Assembly: GCA_013288205.1 (NCBI GenBank)
Contig: JABDCH010000012.1
Coordinates: 1-40,829, forward strand
Direction: 5' to 3'
Length of the DNA stretch: 40,829 nucleotides
DNA from: Bacteroidota bacterium
GTDB lineage: Bacteria > Bacteroidota > Bacteroidia > JABEUT01
Of this stretch, positions 1 to 7,091 are shown piece after piece. The notes beneath the pieces were generated by a model that was not told the DNA's origin, did no database searches, and saw only the letters and a list, made by a program, of their open reading frames with translations. Both the position numbers and the translations under genes were made by a program. Every line of letters begins with the position of its first letter. Position 1 is the first letter of the stretch.

Positions 1-805
1 TGCCATTCCACATGGCAATATTATTTACTGTGTCTTTTATAGGGCGACTTAGATTTTGGTCCTCAAAGTATAAAAAAGAGCCACCAACATAAAACTCGGT
101 ATCAATTAGACAGAAGTGGGTCATATATATTGGTGAGTTATTTGAACTAGTATAAAAATAACCATTACCTGGGTATGAAAAGCCCTTATTATTCCACCCA
201 ACTATCGGTTGACCAAAAGTACCATAGTAAAGAGGCCCAAAACCCATTAATAGCTCATTTTTATAGATTGATAAGGCGCATACATTATTCCAATCGCCGC
301 CGTAAGCAATGTGAAGCGAATCTACCTTATTGCCGTTCCAAGTAACAAGTCCGGAAGGACGCTTATGATTTACTGAATCAAATTCCCCTCCAATGTATAG
401 TAAGTTGTTATATGCTTGAATAACATTCACCTGGCCCAACCCTCCTTCTACATCAAAGCCTGCATTGGCAAATGAAGTGCCATCCCATTTGGTGACACAA
501 CCTGCCGAATGCCCGCCCGCAGAGCTGAAATATCCACCCATGTAAACAGTATCTTTATATATACCTATGGCACAAACTCTGCCATTGATACCTGAGCCTA
601 GGTTTTTCCAAGTGATATCATTCCATTGTATAATATTATTTCCGGGCGAGGAGAAATAGCCCCCAGCATACATTACAGAATCGTAAACGAATAAAGTTGT
701 AACATAGCCTCCGGCGGATATTCCGCCTCCAACGGTGGTCCAGGTTTGTGCTGAACTGACACTAAAGAATCCTAAAACAAAAAATATAGAAAGTATTTTC
801 TTCAA
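1..805 (-). CDS. Exported beta-propeller-like repeat protein (3' end outside window)
   Basis: Open minus-strand frame of about 268 codons running off the left edge, so the C-terminus is missing. It starts at TTG 803-805 and encodes a signal peptide (KKILSIFFVLGFFSVSSAQ). The mature part carries repeats of the form 'vYmGGyFssag...W(d/n)g..', typical of kelch/propeller-like T9SS cargo; a sorting domain cannot be seen because the gene is cut. The TTG overlaps the TGA of the upstream gene (sequence TTGA, 802-805), so as drawn it has no promoter of its own and would depend on translational coupling. I suspect this arrangement is a product of the inversion between 805 and 1966: in the opposite orientation a TATCTTTG promoter would lie about 20 nt upstream of the TTG. 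The specific role is unknown. Confidence 0.75.
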   Translation of the reverse strand, partial: MKKILSIFFVLGFFSVSSAQTWTTVGGGISAGGYVTTLFVYDSVMYAGGYFSSPGNNIIQWNDITWKNLGSGINGRVCAIGIYKDTVYMGGYFSSAGGHSAGCVTKWDGTSFANAGFDVEGGLGQVNVIQAYNNLLYIGGEFDSVNHKRPSGLVTWNGNKVDSLHIAYGGDWNNVCALSIYKNELLMGFGPLYYGTFGQPIVGWNNKGFSYPGNGYFYTSSNNSPIYMTHFCLIDTEFYVGGSFLYFEDQNLSRPIKDTVNNIAMWNG

Positions 806-1857
806 TAGAAAAGGGAATCACCAAACTTGCGGAAACGATTAATATACGGTAGTGGTTGTGTATATGGCACAGAAGCAATGCCAAAACTACTGTCCAAGGC
901 CCATGAGTTACCCCCATCTTTTGTAATGTATGACATACCTGTCCATCCACCAATCCAGCCTACTGTATCATTTATAAACCCACACCCTTCTTCATCATAA
1001 TTAGGTATAAAGGGATGTTCCGTCCATGTTTTGCCACCATCGGTTGTTTTTACAAAATAGGTCTTATAGCTTCCTAAATTATTGGATATGTAAATCCCGC
1101 TGTTTCCCGTATATTCAATACTTCCATAGCCCACATTACGGCTCGGAAAAAATATTTTCCAAACATGGTCGGTATCGTTCCGGGTGGCTTCATAAACGGT
1201 CTGCCAGGTTTCACCCCCATCAGTAGTATGCAGGATTACAGAATTAGGGCCGTTTTGCCCCGTAATAAATCCCGTATCTTTACTCCAAAACCAACCGTCA
1301 ATTAACCCCACGGAAGCATAGGAACTCATATCGTAAGTCTTCCAACTTTTCCCCCCATCAATAGTTTTAGCCAAAACAGACGGTCCGTAATATCTACCAT
1401 AAGCATATACAACTGAGCTGCTAACAACAGAAATGCCACATATACCTTTAGGACGTGGTGAGGGGAAATTAACAGGAGTTAATGTTTTTCCACCATCATT
1501 AGTGGAATACATTGCTACTGTATCTGACGTTACAGTTTGATCACCCAGATTGCCAATAAAGCCATGAAGTGAGTCGATAAAACCAACCGAACGTAGGTAA
1601 GATTCCATGCTGTCATGCACCAAAGTCCATGTGACACCAGCATTTCTTGTTTCATACACTTTTCCGAGAATTTTATCAGTAATGGAGTACGCAGCTATAG
1701 GTTCTACCAACCATCCCTGGTTGGGATTGATAAAATAGACATCATCAAAACGCTCAGGAGTAGTTGGGGTATTAGGATAAACTACCCAATTGTATTGGGC
1801 AAATAGCTTTGTAGATGCTATGCACAATAATACTGAAAGAAAAATTCTTTTTCTCAT
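802..1857 (-). CDS. Ycf48/BNR-repeat propeller protein lacking its sorting domain
   Basis: 351 residues with a signal peptide (MRKRIFLSVLLCIASTKLFA/Q) and about six Asp-box/Ycf48-type motifs (TTDGGKTW, TTDGGETW, TIDGGKSW, TKDGGNSW and variants), indicating an exported beta-propeller. Such Bacteroidota proteins usually end in a T9SS type A sorting domain, but this one stops abruptly at GDSLFY. The plus-strand fragment at 1956-2299 begins LFYASGNTIYK and continues into a complete sorting domain in the same frame relative to the shared 11-bp CCCTTTTCTAT. Joined, the two give a normal protein of about 461 residues. A near-consensus -7 element (TATATTTA, reverse of 1881-1888) lies upstream. As drawn, the product would enter the periplasm but not be handled by T9SS. 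Confidence 0.85.
   Translation of the reverse strand: MRKRIFLSVLLCIASTKLFAQYNWVVYPNTPTTPERFDDVYFINPNQGWLVEPIAAYSITDKILGKVYETRNAGVTWTLVHDSMESYLRSVGFIDSLHGFIGNLGDQTVTSDTVAMYSTNDGGKTLTPVNFPSPRPKGICGISVVSSSVVYAYGRYYGPSVLAKTIDGGKSWKTYDMSSYASVGLIDGWFWSKDTGFITGQNGPNSVILHTTDGGETWQTVYEATRNDTDHVWKIFFPSRNVGYGSIEYTGNSGIYISNNLGSYKTYFVKTTDGGKTWTEHPFIPNYDEEGCGFINDTVGWIGGWTGMSYITKDGGNSWALDSSFGIASVPYTQPLPYINRFRKFGDSLFY
805..815 (-). repeat. Left 11-bp inverted repeat of putative inversion
   Basis: On the minus strand it reads CCCTTTTCTAT, identical to plus-strand 1956-1966. It covers the last codons of the propeller ORF (S-L-F-Y) and touches the TTG start of the leftmost gene. The identity stops on both sides (T versus A before, T versus G after). 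Confidence 0.75.
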
Positions 1858-1938
1858 GTATCTTCAATTCATTTCAACTGTAAATATACTTAAATATCTC
1901 TTTTACAGACATTTTTAATATCTATTTGATTTTTCGCC

Positions 1939-1946
1939 TATCTTTG
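1939..1946 (+). promoter_or_regulatory. -7 promoter element TATCTTTG inside the invertible segment
   Basis: Exact match to the Bacteroidota -7 consensus TAnnTTTG. In the present orientation it points at the orphan sorting-domain fragment. After inversion it would face the leftmost gene, with a leader of about 16-19 nt, like other leaders in this window. No convincing -33 element is seen. Confidence 0.55.
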
Positions 1947-1955
1947 AGTTATATA

Positions 1956-1966
1956 CCCTTTTCTAT
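1956..1966 (+). repeat. Right 11-bp inverted repeat of putative inversion
   Basis: CCCTTTTCTAT, the inverted partner of 805-815. It lies in the reading frame of the detached sorting-domain fragment, where CTT TTC TAT again encodes L-F-Y. Confidence 0.75.
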
Positions 1967-2299
1967 GCCAGTGGAAATACCATATATAAACTGATGTTAT
2001 ATAAGCCCGGTACAACAACAACTAATAACGAGGAGACAAACTATGTATTAACAAATTTCCCTAATCCCTATAATACTCAAACCACTATTATATACACCAT
2101 ACCACGCACAAGTAGTTTTGTAACCTTTGAAGTTTATGATGCCGTAGGGCGGAAACTTTTCACCCAAAATTTGGGCAGCCAAATAGCAGGCGAACATCAA
2201 TTACAATATAGCCAACCACTTGCCCCCGGCGAATACTACTACACCATTACTACCAACAACTTCAAGGGTACAAGGAAGATGGTAGTGGTGAACAAGTAA
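1956..2299 (+). pseudogene. Detached T9SS type A sorting domain
   Basis: The frame is open from 1919 to 2299. It reads LFYASGNTIYKLMLYKPG, then a linker, then the sorting domain: FPNPYN, a central VYDAVGRKLF strand, and the terminal PGEYYYTITT...KMVVVNK. The first ATG is at 1994 but nothing there resembles a signal peptide, so alone it cannot be exported. T9SS sorting domains are always C-terminal to a cargo, and the cargo that fits in frame is the propeller gene at 802-1857 on the other strand. It is best viewed as that gene's 3' end, separated by inversion. The DNA shows no stops or frameshifts, so separation looks recent or reversible. Confidence 0.75.
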
Positions 2300-2306
2300 A
2301 TAAATT

Positions 2307-3170
2307 TTAGGGATGAGCAGGGGTTGGGTGCTTGGTGTTTACTTTGAAGGAAATCCCTGCGTTTGCAAAATAAGGTGTACCAATTCCACCTTCCAGGGTT
2401 ATACCCATAAAGTCGTTAAGTCTCTTTCTTACCCCTATTACAAATTGCACACTTGGTGCAACTAAATTAGTCATAGAGTTATATCCCATGGGGATACTTT
2501 TATCGGTCCAGAAAGAAACTCCCAGACGGGTACCCAAATAAAAATCTTCATCATCATCATTGCGGATGTGATAAAGTAATCGAACACCTATATTGAACCG
2601 GGTAATTGTTTCGAGAATGGTATTATCAGATCCACCAAAATAAGAGTTGGGGATAAAAATGGTGGGGGAGGGATGAATGTTTACGCTGGGAAAAAGAGGA
2701 TTAAAACTATAGGTGGATAATTGTCCATTATAGGAAGTATAGGGATTGATTTTGACAGATTGCCAGGCGAAACCAATTCCAATACTAAATTGTGAATTTT
2801 GATCATAATCTACATTGAGGGTATATACAGGCGTTGAAGCCTGGATGGTTGAACCTGAATCGCCTAAAATAGAACGGAAAAGGTATGGCATTGTACTCAA
2901 CCCAATCCCGGGAGTGATTACAAAATAAGGAAGCCATGGAGGCGGAATCATAGGTATTTTCCAGCCAGACTCATGAATTACATAGTTTACTTGTGATTTC
3001 GCTATGGAGTCTTTTAGGTGGGTTGTAGAATTCTTGTAATAGATTTTTTGCCTGATATGTATATGTTGGGCTAATATCTTTTTGCCGTCGTTCAGCACAA
3101 TGGTGTCCTGTGCTTTTATGCAGGAAGAAGTTAGAACAAACAACAAGAAGGCAGTAAAAATGTATTTCAT
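2307..3170 (-). CDS. Exported hypothetical protein, possible outer-membrane barrel
   Basis: 287 residues with an N-terminal signal (MKYIFTAFLLFVLTSSCIKA/QD). The cysteine preceded by TSS is a poor lipobox, so signal peptidase I cleavage after KA is more likely. A short region after the signal ('IVLNDGKKILAQ...') resembles the N-terminus of Bacteroidota proteins that sense or bind at the envelope. The rest has alternating aromatic/polar strands with an ordered 'NIGVRLLYHI', 'YLGTRLGVSFW', 'FVIGVRKRL', 'GITLEGGIG' pattern typical of a small beta-barrel. No family is recognised with confidence. An exact -7 element lies upstream (3192-3199) with a leader of about 18 nt. The stop converges on the sorting-domain fragment with a 7-nt gap. 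Confidence 0.8.
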   Translation of the reverse strand: MKYIFTAFLLFVLTSSCIKAQDTIVLNDGKKILAQHIHIRQKIYYKNSTTHLKDSIAKSQVNYVIHESGWKIPMIPPPWLPYFVITPGIGLSTMPYLFRSILGDSGSTIQASTPVYTLNVDYDQNSQFSIGIGFAWQSVKINPYTSYNGQLSTYSFNPLFPSVNIHPSPTIFIPNSYFGGSDNTILETITRFNIGVRLLYHIRNDDDEDFYLGTRLGVSFWTDKSIPMGYNSMTNLVAPSVQFVIGVRKRLNDFMGITLEGGIGTPYFANAGISFKVNTKHPTPAHP

Positions 3171-3191
3171 CTATAACCTCATTAGTAGGGG

Positions 3192-3199
3192 CAAAGATA
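3192..3199 (-). promoter_or_regulatory. -7 promoter element TATCTTTG
   Basis: Reverse complement of caaagata, an exact TAnnTTTG match. It predicts a start near 3188 and a leader of about 18 nt for the gene starting at 3170. It lies just beyond the 3' end of rnpB on the same strand. Confidence 0.6.
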
Positions 3200-3216
3200 A
3201 TGGTTTGGGTAAATAA

Positions 3217-3613
3217 AAAAGCAGGTCTGTAAGCCGGATTCTGTCTGCTTTCTAATAAATTAAAAAGGATCCTATCATTTATCTTACACCGGTTTGCACC
3301 GGTATAGGTCCGCTTTCGCGAATCCTGCAACCTACCCACCTGGATCGGGCGAGCCACCCTCAAGCCCAGGCTTATTTGGTTTTGCAACTCCCGGGGTTTT
3401 TCCCTCCTGCAAGTTGCCTTACAGAATCGTGAGCTCTTACCTCGCGTTTTCACCCTTATCCCTGGGGTTTAGTCAGAGACGGTAATTTTCTGTGACACTA
3501 TCCATCACCCGGTATTTACTACCAAGTGTCCCCCGTACTTCAGGGGCGGGATGCTCATTGTTGTCCGGACTTTCCTCCCCATATCACTATGGAGCGATAG
3601 AACGACCTGCTGG
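3217..3613 (-). ncRNA. rnpB: RNase P RNA
   Basis: Catalytic RNA of RNase P, which removes 5' leaders from tRNA precursors. The minus strand carries the diagnostic GGAGGAAAGTCCGGACA near the 5' end and ACAGAATCCGGCTTACAGACC near the 3' end, the two halves of the conserved P4 core. The outermost helix P1 is perfect: AGCAGGTC (3611-3604) pairs with GACCTGCT (3227-3220). A T-run follows the 3' end (3220-3215). The length of about 395 nt fits bacterial type A RNA. Two apparent ORFs on either strand here (2971-3453 and 3294-3485) are artefacts of this RNA gene. A -7 element lies immediately upstream. Confidence 0.96.
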
Positions 3614-3616
3614 GTG

Positions 3617-3624
3617 CAAAATTA
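3617..3624 (-). promoter_or_regulatory. -7 promoter element TAATTTTG of rnpB
   Basis: Reverse complement of caaaatta, an exact TAnnTTTG match 4-6 nt before the predicted RNA 5' end at 3611-3613. This is the expected distance for a Bacteroidota -7 element and a transcription start. Confidence 0.7.
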
Positions 3625-3652
3625 GTAAATTAATACTTACCCGCTTCCCCAA

Positions 3653-3678
3653 ACCCCTTTTCCGGGAATGAAAGGGGT
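3653..3678. promoter_or_regulatory. 8-bp inverted repeat between the divergent rnpB and ddl promoters
   Basis: ACCCCTTT (3653-3660) and AAAGGGGT (3671-3678) with a 10-nt loop. It lies upstream of both -7 elements rather than in either transcript, so an operator or protein-binding palindrome is more plausible than a terminator. The function is unknown. Confidence 0.35.
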
Positions 3679-3690
3679 GCGTAATTACCT

Positions 3691-3698
3691 TATATTTG
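3691..3698 (+). promoter_or_regulatory. -7 promoter element TATATTTG of the ddl operon
   Basis: Exact TAnnTTTG match. The predicted transcription start is near 3702, which rules out the TTG at 3696 as the start codon and favours ATG 3711 or 3720. Confidence 0.65.
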
Positions 3699-3710
3699 CA
3701 AATTCAGAAA

Positions 3711-6452
3711 ATGAGCTTGATGAAATTGAGGATAGGAATTATTTTCGGCGGTATTTCCCGTGAAAGAGAGGTCTCTTTTGCAGGGGGAAGAACAGTATAT
3801 GATAATTTAGATAAATCTCTATTTGATGCGGTACCTGTCTTTGTTGATAGCTTCGGCAATTTCGTTCTGTTAGACTGGAAATACATTTATAAAGGCAGTA
3901 TTCGCGATTTCTATCCCCCTGTTGAGTATTTGCCAAATTCTCCAAATAATTTCCAGGTTTATGCGGAATCAGTCATCAGTCGTCAGTCATCAGTCGTCAG
4001 TAAGGGAAGTGATATAGCAACTGAAATGCTAAGTAAGATAGGCACTCCATTGAAATCGGAAGAGCTTAAAAAACATATTGATTTCGCTTTCCTTTGTCTG
4101 CACGGGGCAGGAGGGGAAGATGGTAGCATACAAGGCTTGTTAGAATACTTGAAAATCCCTTATTCGGGTTCAGGGATATTGTCTTCTGCACTGGGTATGG
4201 ACAAGGCCCTGCAACGCCAGTGGATGAAAAGCTATGGCTTTGAAACTCCGAATTATATCAGCCTAAAAAGAAGTAATATTTCAGATAAATCGCTTAAGAA
4301 AATATATACTGAAGTAAAGAAAAAAATAAGCATACCTTGTGTTGTAAAGCCTTCGCACCAAGGCTCTTCTATTGGCGCTACGGTACTTGCAAAAAGTGAT
4401 TTTGCTTCTTTCGAAAAAGCGGTACTGCGGAGCTTTTTTATGCGCAAAATTACCTACAAAGAGTGGGGAGCATATAAGGAACCGCAACAAGTTGCTTTTG
4501 TTCGTGAACTGTCTGATATCCGTGAAGGGATAGGTTTTCCGCTTACATTGAAATACAAAAAAAACACAGCAGTTATACAACATCCCGAAGAGTTGTTGAC
4601 CAACATCAATGCCTCTTTTGAGAAGTCGAAGGACGATATTTTACTGGAAGCCTTTGACGGGGAAAGCGAAATATTGATTGAAAAATTCCTTTCGGGTAAG
4701 GAGTTTTCCTGCATAGTGATACAAGATGAGAATGGAAATCCGATTGCATTGCCACCTACCGAAATCCGCAAAGGGAATAACATATTCGATTACCGGTCTA
4801 AGTATTTGCCGGGCTTATCACGTAAAATAACCCCGATCGATTTGCCCGAAAAGCAAATAAAATCTATTTCGCAAGCTTGTTGCAAGTTATTTTCTGATAT
4901 GCATTTTAATGTGTATGCCCGTATTGATGGCTTCATTTCTCCCAAAGGAAAAGTCTTTTTAAATGACCCCAATACAACTTCGGGTATGTTGCCTTCTTCG
5001 TTCTTTTTCCACCAGGCAGCAGAGATAGGCCTTAATCCATCTAAGTTTTTGACTTTTATTATTTATACTTCTTTGCAGCAGCGGTTGATTTCTTCCATGT
5101 TTTATCCTCCGTATGCCGGATTACTTAAACAATTGGATGAGAGCCTGGAGAAGGAAAAAAATGCGTCTTCTTCTAAAAAGAAAATTGCTGTTATACTGGG
5201 GGGATATTCTTCCGAAAGACATATATCGGTTGAAAGCGGTCGGAATATTTATGAAAAGCTGGCATCTTCTACCAAATATGAACCGGTGCCTGTTTTCCTT
5301 GCAGGAAGTTCTGAAAATTATAGCCTTTATACCATCCCCATAAATGTTTTGTTGAAGGATAATGCGGATGATATACGCGACAAAATTCTGAATTACAAGA
5401 TACATCCCTTTATCAAAAAAATACAACAGAATTGTAAAGCGATAACCGATAAATATGTTTCGGGGAAAACACTATCACCTCCCCACGAATTAAGTTATGC
5501 CCAATTGGCAAAAGAAGTAGATGGAGTTTTTATTGCGCTTCATGGCCGGCCAGGAGAGGATGGTTCCGTACAAAAGGAATTAGAGAAAGTAGGACTGCCG
5601 TATAATGGCTCTTCGGTGCAGACTTCCGCTATCACCATTAATAAATATGAGACCGACAGGATACTCCGAGAAAACGGAATGTTGGTTGCCGCAGACTTGA
5701 TAGTGAATAAAGACGAGTGTGGAAATAAATCGGAAGTTTATAAGAAGTTGGTGGAAAAATTGGGTACCCCATTTATTGCAAAGCCCATTGATGATGGATG
5801 CAGTTCTGCCGTGCGCAGGATTCCATCGCAACAGGAATTTGATGCCTACCTGAAGCTTATTTTTCGCGACAAACAGGAGAAGGATAGGAAAGCAGCAGAA
5901 ACATTAAAGATTCGTACGAATGAAGAGTTCCCTATAAAGCAGGCCTTTTTGGCAGAAGAACTGATAAGCAAAAAGGGAGCATCTCGTTTTATTGAAATAA
6001 CAGGCGGAATGCTTACCCATCATACACTACTGGGTAAGGAATATGAAATATTTGAAGCGTCGGAGGCATTATCGGGTGGAGATGTGTTATCGCTCGAAGA
6101 AAAATTTTTGGCAGGCGAGGGGCAGAATATTACCCCGGCCCGTTATTCTGACGATCCCGAACTGAGGCAAAAAATATCCGATTCTGTGAAAGCAGAATTT
6201 TTGAAGGTTGCCAGGTTATTGAATATTGAAGGATATGCCCGCATTGATGCCTTTGTTCGGATTTTTTCAGATGGGAGAGCAGAGGTAATATTTATTGAAG
6301 TAAATTCGCTCCCCGGAATGACACCTGCAACTTGTATATTTCATCAGACAGCAATAAATGGATACACGCCCTATCAGTTTATCGATAATATTTTACAATA
6401 TGGCTTTGAAAGGCAGAAGGCGCTAACCGAAAAAGTTATTGCGAATGTTTAA
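3711..6452 (+). CDS. ddl: Tandem fused D-alanine--D-alanine ligase (two ATP-grasp units)
   Basis: About 913 residues, 2.5 to 3 times the usual Ddl, made of two complete Ddl-like units of roughly 480 and 420 residues. Ddl joins two D-alanines for peptidoglycan precursors in the cytoplasm. Unit 1 has GGISREREVS, HGAGGEDGSIQG, HQGSSIG, IFDYRSKY and YARIDGF, but its metal-binding segment reads NDPNTTSGM instead of the usual E-x-N-T-x-PGM. Unit 2 has GGYSSERHIS, HGRPGEDGSVQ, DDGCSSAV, YARIDAF and a canonical FIEVNSLPGMT, but lacks the tyrosine loop motif (LSLEEKFLAGEG instead of DYxxKY). Each half is thus atypical in a different place. ATG 3720 is an alternative start. The stop overlaps the next gene by 8 nt. 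Ddl next to a PASTA protein is a known Bacteroidota arrangement. Confidence 0.88.
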   Translation: MSLMKLRIGIIFGGISREREVSFAGGRTVYDNLDKSLFDAVPVFVDSFGNFVLLDWKYIYKGSIRDFYPPVEYLPNSPNNFQVYAESVISRQSSVVSKGSDIATEMLSKIGTPLKSEELKKHIDFAFLCLHGAGGEDGSIQGLLEYLKIPYSGSGILSSALGMDKALQRQWMKSYGFETPNYISLKRSNISDKSLKKIYTEVKKKISIPCVVKPSHQGSSIGATVLAKSDFASFEKAVLRSFFMRKITYKEWGAYKEPQQVAFVRELSDIREGIGFPLTLKYKKNTAVIQHPEELLTNINASFEKSKDDILLEAFDGESEILIEKFLSGKEFSCIVIQDENGNPIALPPTEIRKGNNIFDYRSKYLPGLSRKITPIDLPEKQIKSISQACCKLFSDMHFNVYARIDGFISPKGKVFLNDPNTTSGMLPSSFFFHQAAEIGLNPSKFLTFIIYTSLQQRLISSMFYPPYAGLLKQLDESLEKEKNASSSKKKIAVILGGYSSERHISVESGRNIYEKLASSTKYEPVPVFLAGSSENYSLYTIPINVLLKDNADDIRDKILNYKIHPFIKKIQQNCKAITDKYVSGKTLSPPHELSYAQLAKEVDGVFIALHGRPGEDGSVQKELEKVGLPYNGSSVQTSAITINKYETDRILRENGMLVAADLIVNKDECGNKSEVYKKLVEKLGTPFIAKPIDDGCSSAVRRIPSQQEFDAYLKLIFRDKQEKDRKAAETLKIRTNEEFPIKQAFLAEELISKKGASRFIEITGGMLTHHTLLGKEYEIFEASEALSGGDVLSLEEKFLAGEGQNITPARYSDDPELRQKISDSVKAEFLKVARLLNIEGYARIDAFVRIFSDGRAEVIFIEVNSLPGMTPATCIFHQTAINGYTPYQFIDNILQYGFERQKALTEKVIANV
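3970..4001 (+). repeat. 14-bp tandem repeat inside the ddl coding region
   Basis: Two full copies of CAGTCATCAGTCGT (3970-3983, 3984-3997) plus CAGT, also readable as 4.6 copies of the 7-mer CAGTC(A/G)T. It encodes the low-complexity stretch SVISRQSSVVS in the first Ddl unit, where standard Ddl has no such segment. The unit length is not a multiple of three, so gain or loss of one copy would shift the frame. Confidence 0.8.
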
Positions 6453-7014
6453 AAACCTCAAAGCTTTCCTTAAGAGCAGATTGTTTTTAATAAATCTTGC
6501 TATCGCTATCGTATTTCTAATTGTATTTTTCAGTTGTATAGGTTTCTTCCTTGCTAAATATACCCGTCATGGAGAATTTATAACCCTGCAAAATCTGAGT
6601 AATAAGAGGCTTTCTGATGTAGAGAGCGTATTAAAAAGCGAGGAGTTGAACTATATTATTATTGATTCGGTATATGTGGAAAACAGTATCCCTGGACTTG
6701 TAGTAAACCAAAATCCATATCCTGGAGCCCATGTAAAACGGGGTAGAAACATATATCTGTATATCACCGCCACATTGCCACCGCTTGTAGAGATGCCTGA
6801 CCTTGCAGACAAATCGCTCAGGCAGGCAAAGAATTTGCTTGATAATGCAGGGTTAAAAACAGGACGTGTGCAGATGGTGCCCGCCCCACTTTTAGGCTTT
6901 GTGTTAAGTCAAACTTATAAAGACAGACCTATTCCACCGGGAACTAAAATTCCCAAGGGTTCTGTCATAAATTTGCAAATCGGCGGAAGCAATGTAGATG
7001 ATACAATTCAATAA
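6445..7014 (+). CDS. Membrane-anchored PASTA-domain protein
   Basis: 189 residues from ATG 6445, which overlaps the end of ddl (atgtttaa, 8 nt), so the genes are translationally coupled. A short basic N-terminus is followed by one membrane segment (about residues 14-38, LFLINLAIAIVFLIVF...). The remaining exported part holds two PASTA domains: one with LSDVESVLKSEELN...VVNQNPYPGAHVKRG, the second with LRQAKNLLDNAGLKTG...PIPPGTKIPKGS. PASTA domains bind peptidoglycan fragments. The kinase and penicillin-binding-protein partners found in Gram-positives are not fused here. The position directly after ddl suggests a cell-wall role. The TTG at 6439 is a less likely start. The stop overlaps the following ATG at 7014 by one base (TAATG). 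Confidence 0.88.
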   Translation: MFKNLKAFLKSRLFLINLAIAIVFLIVFFSCIGFFLAKYTRHGEFITLQNLSNKRLSDVESVLKSEELNYIIIDSVYVENSIPGLVVNQNPYPGAHVKRGRNIYLYITATLPPLVEMPDLADKSLRQAKNLLDNAGLKTGRVQMVPAPLLGFVLSQTYKDRPIPPGTKIPKGSVINLQIGGSNVDDTIQ

Positions 7015-7091
7015 TGTACAATTTTATTGGTAATAGGACGTTATTAGAGAAGAAAAGAAGAGATAAGATGGAAGAAAGTAAATATAAAATA

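Larger units (their letters stand above)
805..1966. other. Putative invertible DNA segment
   Basis: An 1140-bp interval bounded by perfect 11-bp inverted repeats (805-815 reads ATAGAAAAGGG, 1956-1966 reads CCCTTTTCTAT). It contains the Ycf48-like propeller gene and its upstream region with two divergent -7-like elements. Inverting it in silico fuses the propeller ORF in frame with the detached T9SS sorting domain at 1967-2299 and places TATCTTTG (now 1939-1946) about 20 nt upstream of the leftmost gene. Both junctions improve at once, which is why I read this as inversion rather than independent decay. No recombinase gene is visible nearby. It may be a reversible switch, a one-time rearrangement or an assembly choice between mixed orientations. 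Confidence 0.72.

Noticed and set aside
1994-2299. Independent small gene with its own ATG at 1994
   Set aside because: The protein is only a linker and a T9SS sorting domain without a signal peptide, and the frame extends upstream across the 11-bp repeat to match the propeller's missing end.
2971-3485. Open frames of 160 and 63 residues on either strand
   Set aside because: They overlap the RNase P RNA, whose conserved core and P1 helix are clear; the translations resemble no protein.
3696-3710. TTG start for the tandem Ddl at 3696
   Set aside because: It lies inside the -7 element TATATTTG (3691-3698), so it would not be in the transcript.
3970-4001. Short tandem repeat as a CRISPR or attachment site
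   Set aside because: The copies are contiguous with no spacers and lie inside a coding frame.
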